Shown piece by piece: positions 43,021 to 51,493 of a DNA stretch of 64,000 bases. The DNA is from Brenneria populi (lineage in GTDB: Bacteria; Pseudomonadota; Gammaproteobacteria; Enterobacterales; Enterobacteriaceae): the NCBI RefSeq assembly GCF_036016195.1, contig NZ_JAYWTM010000001.1:984795-1048794 (forward strand). Direction: 5' to 3'. The number at the start of each line of letters is the position of its first letter. The first letter of the stretch is position 1. The notes under the pieces were generated by a model. The model worked only from the letters and a program-made list of their open reading frames with translations, was not told the origin of the DNA and did no database searches. The position numbers were made by a program, and so were the translations under genes.

Positions 43021-43593
43021 ATGGCAAGAGCGAACGAAATTAAACGCGGTATGGCGGTTAACTATAACGGCAAACTGCTGCTGGTGAAGGACATCGATAT
43101 TCAGAGCCCAAGCGCCCGCGGCGCCAGCACGCTGTATAAAATGCGCTTTTCCGACGTGCGCACCGGATTAAAGGTTGAAGAACGCTTCAAGGGCGACGAT
43201 ATCCTCGACACCATCTCCCTGACGCGCCGGACGGTCACCTTTTCCTATATCGACGGCGACGAATACGTCTTTATGGACGATGAAGATTACACGCCATACA
43301 ACTTTAAGAAAGATCAAATAGAAGAAGAGTTGCTATTCATTCCCGAAGGCGGCATGCCGGGTATTCAGGTGCTGAGCTGGGACGGCGAAATCATCGCGCT
43401 GGAACTGCCGCAAACGGTAGATATGGAGATTGTCGATACGGCGCCCGGCATCAAAGGCGCATCGGCCAGCGCCCGCAACAAACCGGCGACGATGGCCACC
43501 GGTCTCACTATCCAGGTGCCGGAATATCTGAGCGCCGGCGAAAAAATCCGCATTCATATTCCGGAGCGCCGCTATATGGGACGCGCCGAATAA
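43021..43593 (+). CDS. yeiP: Elongation factor P-like protein YeiP (EfpL)
   Basis: Paralogue of EF-P, 190 aa, with the three EF-P domains: KOW-like N-domain (MARANEIKRGMAVNYNGKLL), OB middle domain (FSYIDGDEYVFMDDEDYTPY) and C-terminal OB domain (TGLTIQVPEYLSAGEKIRIH). The loop tip that carries lysine in EF-P reads SPSARGAS here, with Arg in place of the modified Lys, as is typical for YeiP. Family work indicates a role in relieving ribosome stalling. The ribosome-binding site is CAGGTAATCTTT before ATG. Confidence 0.95.
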   Translation: MARANEIKRGMAVNYNGKLLLVKDIDIQSPSARGASTLYKMRFSDVRTGLKVEERFKGDDILDTISLTRRTVTFSYIDGDEYVFMDDEDYTPYNFKKDQIEEELLFIPEGGMPGIQVLSWDGEIIALELPQTVDMEIVDTAPGIKGASASARNKPATMATGLTIQVPEYLSAGEKIRIHIPERRYMGRAE

Positions 43594-43666
43594 GCGTTAA
43601 ACGCGCTGTTTAAGCAGCGCCGCCATAGCCACCGCGGCGCCGCTTGCGAATACCACAGCATATTGA

Positions 43667-43990
43667 TTATCGGTAGGTAATCGTCAGCACGCTCATCGTC
43701 CGTTCGGGATTAATCCAATCCAGGCGCGTGCTCTCGATCGTTTCAGGCAACGCATTGTTGGCCGTTACCGGCGAACGCGCGTTATATTTATAGGAAACCG
43801 GTTTGCCATCGCGGTGGCATGCCAGGTTGACCATCGTTTGCTCGGTACTTACGACACAAGGCGCTTCAACGATTTGCCCGGTAAACCGGATAATCCCCGA
43901 AGCCTTACCGCTTGAGGCCGCCGCCGCGCCCGCCGCCAACGAACACAGCGTCAGCCCGCCGAGCAACGCCCATTGCTTTACTCTACGCAT
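43667..43990 (-). CDS. Very short type 1 fimbrial-like secreted protein
   Basis: A 107-aa protein with a signal peptide (MRRVKQWALLGGLTLCSLAAG, cleavage near residue 25-28). Mature residues begin like a fimbrial subunit: GIIRFTGQIVEAPCVVS with a second Cys in NLACHRDGK for the usual disulfide. The C-terminus MSVLTITYR resembles the terminal strand of fimbrillins. Normal subunits are about 150-180 aa, so the middle of the fold is much shortened. It stands alone, with no chaperone or usher gene nearby. The start ATG at 43988-43990 follows GGAGCGGTTT. Confidence 0.7.
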   Translation of the reverse strand: MRRVKQWALLGGLTLCSLAAGAAAASSGKASGIIRFTGQIVEAPCVVSTEQTMVNLACHRDGKPVSYKYNARSPVTANNALPETIESTRLDWINPERTMSVLTITYR

Positions 43991-44062
43991 AAACCGCTCC
44001 ACTTTTTTGGAAACTATCTGGGTATCGGCAAAAGGCGGGCGGAACATTAATTAAATGTTGCG

Positions 44063-44135
44063 TTTGCTGACAACTCCGTCGGTCAGATCGAGATACCCGG
44101 GGCGAGTAATATCTGACGTTGCCAGCAGTCTGATA
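44063..44135. repeat. Intergenic repeat, family C copy 2 (short form)
   Basis: It starts TTTGCTGACAACTCCGTC and ends CGAGTAATATCTGACGTTGC...CAGCAGTCTGAT. These ends align with the element at 32275-32446, but the about 100-bp interior is missing, so this 73-bp unit may be the basic form. It lies between the fimbrial-like gene and yeiR. Confidence 0.6.
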
Positions 44136-44212
44136 TGATTTCTGATGTAACATAAGTCAATCCCATACATCTCCATATCGGTTTCTGATTACGTTTCAAC
44201 GAGGAGCTTATA

Positions 44213-45199
44213 TTGCTAACCAAAGTCAATCTAATCACCGGATTTCTCGGCAGCGGGAAAACCACCACCATCCGTTACCTTCTTGCGCAGAAGCCCGCAG
44301 ATGAGGTCTGGGCCGTATTGGTTAACGAATTTGGCGAAATCGGGATTGACGGCGCGCTGCTGGCGGATAGCGGCGCCGTATTGAAAGAGATCCCCGGCGG
44401 CTGTATGTGCTGCGTGAACGGATTACCTATGCAGGTCGGTCTGAATATGTTGCTGCAGCAAAAAAAACCGCACCGTCTGTTGATTGAACCCACCGGCCTG
44501 GGTCATCCGAAGCAGATCCTCTCGTTGCTGACGGGCGACAGCTACCGGCCCTGGCTGACGTTGCAGGCAACATTATGTCTGCTGGATGCGCGCCAGTTAA
44601 GCGAAACGCGCTATACCGAAAACGAAAATTTCCGCGACCAACTGGCCGCCGCCGATATTATCGTCGCCAACAAACAGGACGCCTACCTTGATGCCGATCG
44701 CCGCGCATTGCGCAGCTGGCAGCAGCACAATAGCGATACGCGTCAGGTGGTGATGGTCAGTCAGGGACGCATCGATCGGCAACTGCTGGATCGGCCCCGC
44801 AGCAATAGGCGCGAACTGCCCGACGGCGCCCACCATCACCGGCATAAAGCCTCGTCCGGCCTGGCCGCGCTGCGGTTGCCGGGCAACGAACCCTGGCGTC
44901 GCTCATTGAATGAGGGCCAGGGGTACTACGCCTGCGGCTGGATTTTCTCTGCCGAAACCCGCTTTGACACGGCGGCGCTGCTGGACTGGGTTCGTCTGTC
45001 GCCGGTCAGCCGGGTCAAAGGCGTAATGCGAATTCAAGAAGGGACGCTGATCGTCAACCGGCAGGGGAACGATCTGCACATCGAAACGAAAGCCGTCGCG
45101 CCGATCGATAGCCGCATCGAGCTTATCAATGAAGCCCCCGCCGATTGGAATAGCCTACAGTCGGTGTTGTTAAAGGCCCGTTTAACTACCGTAGGATAA
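44213..45199 (+). CDS. yeiR: COG0523/CobW-family zinc-binding GTPase YeiR
   Basis: Cytosolic metal-chaperone GTPase, 328 aa as in E. coli YeiR. The N-terminal G domain has Walker A GFLGSGKTTT, the metal motif GGCMCC (CxCC) near 65-70, EPTGLGHPKQIL and VANKQDAY. The region after 200 has a His-rich segment (GAHHHRHK), and the C-terminal CobW_C domain starts near 235 (GQGYYACGWIFSAETRFD). The start is TTG at 44213, 6 bp after GAGGAG; the family N-terminus allows no ATG. lpxT follows 30 bp later. Confidence 0.92.
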   Translation: MLTKVNLITGFLGSGKTTTIRYLLAQKPADEVWAVLVNEFGEIGIDGALLADSGAVLKEIPGGCMCCVNGLPMQVGLNMLLQQKKPHRLLIEPTGLGHPKQILSLLTGDSYRPWLTLQATLCLLDARQLSETRYTENENFRDQLAAADIIVANKQDAYLDADRRALRSWQQHNSDTRQVVMVSQGRIDRQLLDRPRSNRRELPDGAHHHRHKASSGLAALRLPGNEPWRRSLNEGQGYYACGWIFSAETRFDTAALLDWVRLSPVSRVKGVMRIQEGTLIVNRQGNDLHIETKAVAPIDSRIELINEAPADWNSLQSVLLKARLTTVG

Positions 45200-45229
45200 A
45201 ATAGCCGTTTGCTTTAATCGAGATATTGA

Positions 45230-45958
45230 GTGATTGATTTTATGCCACGGCGCAACGTTTTCTCTATTCTGCTGCTCAACATATTGGGAATCGGGCTTTT
45301 TTTATCATGGTATTTACCGCCGGACCATAGTTTCTGGTTTGGCTTGGACAGCCATATTTTCTTCTATTTCAACCACCTTCTCATCCAAAGCCCGCTGTTC
45401 CTGAAACTGGTGGCGATAACCAACCTGCGGGCCTTCGACGCCTGCGCGCTGATTGCGATGGGGCTGTTGTATCTATCCTTTTATCTGCCGGCCGCGGCCT
45501 CCGAGCGCCGGCGTTTGCTGATTATCGGCGGCGTAATGCTGCTCAGCGCTTTGGTATTAAATCAGCTGGGACACCTATTGCCGGTGCAACATGCGAGCCC
45601 GACGCTCTATTTTCATGATATCTACCGGGTCAGCGACCTAAGCGGTATTCCGGCGAAAGATGCCTCCAAAGACAGTTTCCCGGGCGATCACGGCATGATG
45701 CTGATGGTGTTCGCCGCATTTATGCTGCGCTATTTTACCCGCGGCGCCTTCGCCATCGGCGTCGCCATCGTGATTATTTTCTCACTGCCGCGCGTCATGA
45801 TCGGCGCCCACTGGTTTACCGATATTGCGGTGGGCTCGCTTTCGGTGGTGCTGGTCGGCTTAAGCTGGCTGCTGCTTACGCCGGCCAGCGATGCGTTAAT
45901 CAATCTGCTGCATCGTTATCTGCCCTGCCACGACGCTCCGGAGAAAAAACCTTCGTAA
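45230..45958 (+). CDS. lpxT: Lipid A 1-diphosphate synthase LpxT
   Basis: Inner-membrane phosphotransferase that moves phosphate from undecaprenyl pyrophosphate to the 1-position of lipid A. The 242-aa product has six helices and the PAP2 signature: KDASKDSFPGDHGMM (motifs 1 and 2, about 140-154) and RVMIGAHWFTDI (motif 3). The start is GTG at 45230 or ATG at 45242; the ribosome-binding sites are both weak and the choice is open. It lies in the conserved yeiR-lpxT-mepS order and is followed by a terminator. Confidence 0.93.
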   Translation: MIDFMPRRNVFSILLLNILGIGLFLSWYLPPDHSFWFGLDSHIFFYFNHLLIQSPLFLKLVAITNLRAFDACALIAMGLLYLSFYLPAAASERRRLLIIGGVMLLSALVLNQLGHLLPVQHASPTLYFHDIYRVSDLSGIPAKDASKDSFPGDHGMMLMVFAAFMLRYFTRGAFAIGVAIVIIFSLPRVMIGAHWFTDIAVGSLSVVLVGLSWLLLTPASDALINLLHRYLPCHDAPEKKPS

Positions 45959-45981
45959 TAGCGTCCGCCGCGAGGATCCGC

Positions 45982-46025
45982 TTACCGGCCGTTTAAGCGG
46001 CCGGCCTCGCCGCCGGTAATTTTTT
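45982..46025 (+). terminator. Rho-independent terminator after lpxT
   Basis: TTACCGGC at 45982-45989 pairs with GCCGGTAA at 46012-46019, followed by TTTTTT; a second inner stem (CCGGCCG/CGGCCGG) is possible. The 368 bp from here to mepS is AT-rich promoter and leader, containing an inverted repeat of GTGTG type near 46260-46282. I see no gene in it. Confidence 0.75.
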
Positions 46026-46393
46026 CCGCTTATCGCAACGCGCTTTAGCGCCCTGCCTCTATTTTCTCCTTCCCTGACACATCTTTTTAAAAAAAGAGCC
46101 GCTATTTAAGATTTTTTCACATCGACATTTTTTTGCTGATTACATCATTAAACCTTATAAATAAAATAGTTAAAACTGCTCGCAATCTGCCTATCAATGC
46201 GGTAGTCTCGGTAAAGTTTGCTTTTTTCATCCCGTTAAGCTAGCGGCGGAAGGAAAATAGTGTGCTTCCCAACACACTTTCATCGCCCGGCGTTTGGAGA
46301 AACGCAAGCCCTGTTTTAGTCTGAATCTCGTTTTCGTTTGGCATTTTACATAACGATATCCATCGTTAAGGACATCAAGGAAATATAACGCTA

Positions 46394-46975
46394 ATGGTCA
46401 AGTCTCAACCGATTCTGAGATATATCTGGCGGGCATTGCCTGCTATTGCGATAGCGATGACGCTTTCCGCATGTGGTAGTAACAGCGTCAACAACCGAAA
46501 CCCGCAAACTGAGATGCATGCAGTTAATGATAAAGACGGCCTTTTACTGCAAGCCTCTCAGGATGAATTTGAAGCCTTGGTTCGCAATGTGGATATTAAA
46601 TCCAAATTGCTTAACCAGTACGCCAGTTGGAAAGGCGTGCGTTACCGCTTAGGCGGCGACAGCAAAGGCGGCATTGATTGCTCCGCATTCGTTCGGCGCA
46701 CTTTCCGCGAACAGTTTGGCATGGACCTGCCCCGCTCAAGCTATGAGCAGCAAGAAATCGGACAGAAAATTCAGCGCACGAAATTACGTCCGGGCGATCT
46801 TGTCGTGTTCCGCGCCGGTTCAACCGGACGCCATGTCGGTATTTATATGGGCAACAACCAGTTTGTTCATGCTTCGACCAGCAGCGGCGTTATGATCTCC
46901 AATCTGGACGAAACCTATTGGAAGAAACGCTATCACGAAGCCCGTCGCGTGCTGAATAAGGGAACCAACAGCTAA
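46394..46975 (+). CDS. mepS: Murein DD-endopeptidase MepS (Spr), NlpC/P60 lipoprotein
   Basis: Outer-membrane lipoprotein that cuts D-Ala-mDAP cross-links to allow peptidoglycan growth. The 193-aa product has a signal peptide with lipobox LSAC (Cys at about 27) and a C-terminal NlpC/P60 domain with catalytic Cys in GGIDCSAFVRR, His in STGRHVGIYMG and a third polar residue, His, in NNQFVHASTSSG. The start ATG follows AAGGAAATATAACGCTA. E. coli has the same gene after lpxT. A terminator follows. Confidence 0.95.
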   Translation: MVKSQPILRYIWRALPAIAIAMTLSACGSNSVNNRNPQTEMHAVNDKDGLLLQASQDEFEALVRNVDIKSKLLNQYASWKGVRYRLGGDSKGGIDCSAFVRRTFREQFGMDLPRSSYEQQEIGQKIQRTKLRPGDLVVFRAGSTGRHVGIYMGNNQFVHASTSSGVMISNLDETYWKKRYHEARRVLNKGTNS

Positions 46976-47024
46976 TCAAGACGCTTTCCTTGATGTGCGG
47001 GAAAATACCAAACGAGACAATAAA

Positions 47025-47054
47025 ACGTTGCTTAGCGATAAGCAGCGTTTTTTT
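47025..47054 (+). terminator. Rho-independent terminator after mepS
   Basis: CGTTGCTTA-GCGA-TAAGCAGCG forms a 9-bp stem with one G-U pair, followed by TTTTTTT, 50 bp after the mepS stop. Confidence 0.88.
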
Positions 47055-47194
47055 ATGGCTGGCTTCCGGCCGCCGCCTCAAGGCACCTCTCAGAGTCGCG
47101 CACGCCCGGAGATTTTTTAGCATAAAAAATAACGAACAGTATCTTATTAACAATATGTTACGGCTTTTGGGGTGACACGCGGAAATTGCATGTT

Positions 47195-47421
47195 TATACC
47201 CTAAATAATTCTCGTTGCAGGACAAAAGCGCTAAAGCGTTTTTGAACGGCGCTTGCGCTGGCTCCGAAGGGGTGAGGCCATCAGGCGAATAACGCGGCAT
47301 TGCCGCGACAAATTGGTCAGGAACGCATTTGACCAGCCAAAGGCTGGCCTGCGGTGAGAGAGACATGGATGGCGCGAGTAACAAAGCCAACGCACAGGCA
47401 ACTTGAAGTATGACGGGTATA
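47195..47421. repeat. ERIC-type element with substituted interior (227 bp)
   Basis: It is bounded by TATACCCTAAATAATTCTCG and CAACTTGAAGTATGACGGGT, the same ends as 26237-26508. The left third is nearly identical to that element (GCTAAAGCGTTTTTGAAC, GGGGTGAGGCCATCAGGC, GAATAACGCGGC). The centre, however, lacks the ERIC core dyad and instead has CATTTGACCAGCCAAAGGCT and other sequence. The right ends match again over about 60 bp. It lies between mepS and yejA, where E. coli has rtn. Confidence 0.8.
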
Positions 47422-47561
47422 TGGTAGGTTTATCGGTCCGCTTCGTGATAAAAAGGGAAAATCGGGGTTAATGGATGTCATGCTAATGATTGCAAGAACT
47501 TTATGCTGTAAAAAAGCCCTATATGCAAAAATTGCCTAGACCGCGGGAGATTGCCGTCAAG

Positions 47562-49370
47562 ATGTTAAAAACTGTTATCGCCGCCGCGCTGCTGTGCGTC
47601 ATGCCTGCGGGATTATATGCGCAAACCATTGAGCATAGCGTTTCTCTCGCCGTTTTAGGCGAGCCTAAATACCCTACCGATTTCCGCCATTTCGACTATG
47701 TAAACCCCGACGCCCCGAAAGGCGGCAGCATTACGCTCAGCGCGCTCGGGACCTTCGACAACTTTAACCGCTTTGCCCGACGCGGCGTGGCGGCGGCCCG
47801 AACCGAACGGCTTTACGACTCTCTGTTCGTCACCTCTGACGATGAGCCGGGCAGCTATTATCCGTTGGTGGCGAAATCCACGCGCCATGACAAAGATTTT
47901 CACTGGATAGAAATCGACTTAAACCCGCGCGCGCGTTTTCACGACGGCGCGCCGATTACCGCGGCCGACGTGGCTTTTACCTACAATATGTTTATGACGC
48001 AGGGCGTCCCGCAGTTTCGCATCTACTTTAAAGACGTAACGGTAAAAGCCGTGACGCCGCTGAGGGTGCGTTTCGACTTTCCCACCCCGGATAAAAACCG
48101 CATGTTCAGCCTGCTGACCTTGCCGATTATGCCGGAAAAGTTTTGGAAGAATCAGAATCTTAGCGAGCCGTTGCCCTATCCGCCGCCCGCCAGCGGCCCC
48201 TATCGCATCACCGCGTACCGCACCGGGCAATATGTCACTTACTCACGGGTTAAGGATTACTGGGGCGCCGATCTGCCGGTGAATAAAGGGCAATACAATT
48301 TTGATCAAATCCGCTACGACTATTATCTGGACGACAGCGTCGCGCTGGAAGCGTTCAAGGCGGGCGCGTTCGATCTGCGCCTCGAAGATTCGCCAAAACA
48401 TTGGGCGACGCAGTATCAGGGCGGTAACTTCGATCGCGGTTATATTATCAAACGGGACCAGGAGAATCAGTCCGCGCAGAGTACCCGTTGGCTGGCGTTT
48501 AATGTCCAGCGCCCTATCTTCAGCGATCGCCGGGTGCGGCAGGCGCTGACGCTGGCGTTTGATTTTAACTGGATGAACAAGGCGATGTATTATAACGCCT
48601 ATCAACACACCGACAGCTATTTTCAAAATACCCTCTATGCGGCGAAAGGCGAGCCGAGCGCAGCGGAGCTGGCCTGGCTGACGCCGCTAAAAGATAAAGT
48701 GCCCCCCGAAGTATTCGGCCCGAGTTATCAACCGCCCGCTTCCGATGGCAGCGGTTATGACCGCGGAAACTGGCTAAAGGCGCTGAAACTGCTGGAACAG
48801 GCGGGATGGGAATTGAAAAATCAGCGGCTGATCAATCGACAGAGCGGCAAGCCCTTTACCTTTGAGCTGCTATTGCCCAGCGCGGGCAACGCGCAATATG
48901 TACTGCCTTTTCAGCAAAACCTGAAGAAGCTCGGTATTACCATGAACATAAGAAGCATCGATAGCGCCCAATTTAACAGCCGCTTGCGTAAGCGCGACTT
49001 TGATATGCTCCCAACGCTGTATAACGCCTACATTTATCCCAATCCCTACTTGCAAATGGATTGGCACTCTCACTATATCGACTCCACTTACAATACCTCC
49101 GGGGTGAAGGATCCGGCGATCGACGCGCTGATTGAACAAATCATCGCGCATCAGGGCCAGCCCGAGCCGCTGCAATCCTTGGGACGGGCGTTGGATCGCG
49201 TACTGACCTGGAATCAATTTATGATCCCCATGTGGTACTCCAACCATGACCGTTTCGCCTATTGGAACAAGTTCGCCATGCCGGCGGTGCAACCCATGAA
49301 TTCATTAGGTTTTGACGGCTGGTGGTATGATGTTAAACAGGCGGCCACGCTGCCGGCAGAGCGACGTTAA
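47562..49370 (+). CDS. yejA: Oligopeptide ABC transporter binding protein YejA
   Basis: Periplasmic solute-binding protein (SBP family 5) of the YejABEF peptide importer, which in E. coli takes up microcin C and in other bacteria is tied to antimicrobial-peptide resistance. The predicted 602-aa product has a signal peptide (MLKTVIAAALLCVMPAGLYAQ). Conserved segments: FDYVNPDAPKGGSITLSALG, TFDNFNRFARRG, SDDEPGSYYPLVA, RARFHDGAPITAADVAFTYN, SGPYRITAYRTGQYV, FDQIRYDYYLDDSVALEAFKAG and LAFNVQRPIFSDRRVRQALT. In-frame starts at 47490 (TTG) and 47523 (ATG) would extend the leader; I prefer 47562 because it gives a standard signal peptide. Confidence 0.92.
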   Translation: MLKTVIAAALLCVMPAGLYAQTIEHSVSLAVLGEPKYPTDFRHFDYVNPDAPKGGSITLSALGTFDNFNRFARRGVAAARTERLYDSLFVTSDDEPGSYYPLVAKSTRHDKDFHWIEIDLNPRARFHDGAPITAADVAFTYNMFMTQGVPQFRIYFKDVTVKAVTPLRVRFDFPTPDKNRMFSLLTLPIMPEKFWKNQNLSEPLPYPPPASGPYRITAYRTGQYVTYSRVKDYWGADLPVNKGQYNFDQIRYDYYLDDSVALEAFKAGAFDLRLEDSPKHWATQYQGGNFDRGYIIKRDQENQSAQSTRWLAFNVQRPIFSDRRVRQALTLAFDFNWMNKAMYYNAYQHTDSYFQNTLYAAKGEPSAAELAWLTPLKDKVPPEVFGPSYQPPASDGSGYDRGNWLKALKLLEQAGWELKNQRLINRQSGKPFTFELLLPSAGNAQYVLPFQQNLKKLGITMNIRSIDSAQFNSRLRKRDFDMLPTLYNAYIYPNPYLQMDWHSHYIDSTYNTSGVKDPAIDALIEQIIAHQGQPEPLQSLGRALDRVLTWNQFMIPMWYSNHDRFAYWNKFAMPAVQPMNSLGFDGWWYDVKQAATLPAERR

Positions 49371-49384
49371 GTTAAGGAGTCAAC

Positions 49385-50470
49385 GTGGGAACTTACCTAT
49401 TACGCCGCCTTTTACTGGTGATCCCGACGCTGTGGGCGATTATCACGATTAACTTCTTTATCGTGCAAATCGCGCCGGGCGGGCCGGTCGATCAGGCGAT
49501 TGCCAATATCCAGATGGGGCATGGCGGCGGCTATGGCCCTAACGCGGGCCTGACCCATTCAGGCGGCGCGGGCGCGCCCAATATTGAAAACAGCTATCGC
49601 GGCGCGCGCGGGTTGGACCCCGAGGTGATTGAAGAGATCACCAAACGCTATGGGTTTGATAAGCCGATTCACGAACGTTATTTCACGCTGCTGTGGGACT
49701 ACGTGCGTTTCGACTTCGGGGATAGCCTGTTTCGCGGCTCTTCCGTAATACAGCTGATTAAAGAGAGCATGCCGGTTTCCATTACCCTGGGATTATGGAG
49801 CACGCTGATCATCTATCTGGTTTCCATCCCGCTGGGGATCAAAAAGGCGGTCAAAAACGGCAGCGCTTTCGATATCTGGAGCAGTACGTTGATCATTATC
49901 GGCTACGCCATCCCGGCGTTCCTGTTTGCCATCCTGCTTATTGTGGTGTTCGCCGGCGGTAGCTATCTGGACTGGTTCCCGCTGCGGGGGCTGGTCTCCA
50001 GCAATTTTGATACGCTATCCTGGTACGGCAAAATCACCGATTATCTGTGGCACATCGCCCTGCCGGTTTTCGCTACCGTTATCGGCGGCTTCGCCACCTT
50101 GACCATGCTGACGAAAAATTCATTTATGGATGAAATTCGCAAGCAATATGTGGTGACGGCCCGGGCCAAGGGGCTGGATGAAAAAAGCATTCTCTACCGC
50201 CACGTATTCCGTAACGCGATGTTATTGGTGATTGCCGGTTTCCCCGCCACCTTTATCAGCATGTTCTTTACCGGTTCGCTGTTAATCGAAGTGATGTTCT
50301 CGCTGAACGGCCTGGGGCTTCTAGGCTATGACGCCACCTTGCAGCGCGACTACCCGGTGATGTTCGGCACGCTCTATATCTTTACGCTCATCGGCCTGTT
50401 GCTGAACATCATCAGTGATATGACCTATACGCTGGTCGACCCGCGTATTGATTTCGAGGAGCGCCAATGA
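49385..50470 (+). CDS. yejB: Oligopeptide ABC transporter permease YejB
   Basis: Inner-membrane permease of the YejABEF importer, 361 aa, DppB-type. N-terminal MGTYLLRRLLLVIPTLWAIITINF, SMPVSITLGLWSTLIIYLVS, and the ATPase-coupling region YVVTARAKGLDEKSILYRHVFRNAML mark the family. The start is GTG at 49385 after TAAGGAGTCAAC. yejE starts within its stop region (ATGA overlap), so translation is coupled. Confidence 0.95.
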   Translation: MGTYLLRRLLLVIPTLWAIITINFFIVQIAPGGPVDQAIANIQMGHGGGYGPNAGLTHSGGAGAPNIENSYRGARGLDPEVIEEITKRYGFDKPIHERYFTLLWDYVRFDFGDSLFRGSSVIQLIKESMPVSITLGLWSTLIIYLVSIPLGIKKAVKNGSAFDIWSSTLIIIGYAIPAFLFAILLIVVFAGGSYLDWFPLRGLVSSNFDTLSWYGKITDYLWHIALPVFATVIGGFATLTMLTKNSFMDEIRKQYVVTARAKGLDEKSILYRHVFRNAMLLVIAGFPATFISMFFTGSLLIEVMFSLNGLGLLGYDATLQRDYPVMFGTLYIFTLIGLLLNIISDMTYTLVDPRIDFEERQ

Positions 50471-51492
50471 GCCGATTGAGCCCCATAAATCAGGCGCGCT
50501 GGGCGCGCTTTAAAAGCAACCGCCGCGGATACTGGTCGCTATGGCTTTTCCTGGCACTATTTATCACCACGCTATTTTCTGAATTGATCGCCAATGACAA
50601 GCCGCTGCTGGTGAAATATGAGGGCCGGATCTATACGCCGTTCATCGCGGACTACAGCGAAACCACATTCGGCGGCCAGCTCGATACCGCAGCGGATTTT
50701 CGCGACCCTTATATCGCCCAACGCATTGACGACCGCGGCTGGGCCCTATGGCCGCTTATCCGCTACAGCTACGACACCATCAATTATGCGACGACCGCCT
50801 CGTTCCCCACGCCCCCATCCTGGCAGAACCTGCTGGGAACCGATAGCCAGGGCAAGGACGTCGTCGCCCAGGTGTTGTACGGATTCCGAATTTCAATGCT
50901 GTTTGGTTTGGCGCTGACGATACTCGCCAGCCTGATCGGCATCAGCGTCGGCGCCGCCCAGGGATATTACGGCGGCCGCCTGGATTTATGGGGCCAGCGC
51001 TTTATCGAGGTCTGGTCCGGCATGCCGACCCTGTTTCTGATTATTATGCTTTCCAGCGTGGTTCAGCCCGATTTCTGGTGGCTGCTGGCTATCACCGTGC
51101 TATTCGGCTGGATGACCCTGGTCGGCGTCGTGCGGGCGGAGTTCCTCCGCACGCGGAATTTTGACTATATTCGCGCGGCGCAGGCGATGGGCGTCAGCGA
51201 TCGGGTCATTATGTATCGCTGCATGTTGCCGAATGCGATGGTGGCCACGCTAACCTATCTGCCGTTTATTCTGTGCGGTTCCATTACCACGCTGACCTCG
51301 CTGGATTTCCTGGGATTCGGTTTGCCCATAGACTCGCCCTCCTTGGGCAGGCTGCTGCTGGAAGGGAAAAATAACCTCCAGGCTCCCTGGTTAGGCATAA
51401 CCGTATTTATGGTGCTCTCTATTGTGCTGTCTTTACTCATTTTTATCGGCGAAGCGGTGCGCGACGCCTTTGACCCCAGCAAGGCGCATTAA
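50467..51492 (+). CDS. yejE: Oligopeptide ABC transporter permease YejE
   Basis: Second permease of the importer, 341 aa, DppC-type. The N-terminal membrane helix is GYWSLWLFLALFITTLFSELIAN, followed by a long periplasmic segment (LLGTDSQGKDVVAQVLYGFR) and the coupling motif YIRAAQAMGVSDRVIMYRCMLPNAM. The ATG overlaps the yejB stop by 4 bp, and yejF begins 1 bp after its stop. Confidence 0.95.
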   Translation: MSRLSPINQARWARFKSNRRGYWSLWLFLALFITTLFSELIANDKPLLVKYEGRIYTPFIADYSETTFGGQLDTAADFRDPYIAQRIDDRGWALWPLIRYSYDTINYATTASFPTPPSWQNLLGTDSQGKDVVAQVLYGFRISMLFGLALTILASLIGISVGAAQGYYGGRLDLWGQRFIEVWSGMPTLFLIIMLSSVVQPDFWWLLAITVLFGWMTLVGVVRAEFLRTRNFDYIRAAQAMGVSDRVIMYRCMLPNAMVATLTYLPFILCGSITTLTSLDFLGFGLPIDSPSLGRLLLEGKNNLQAPWLGITVFMVLSIVLSLLIFIGEAVRDAFDPSKAH

Positions 51493-51493
51493 T

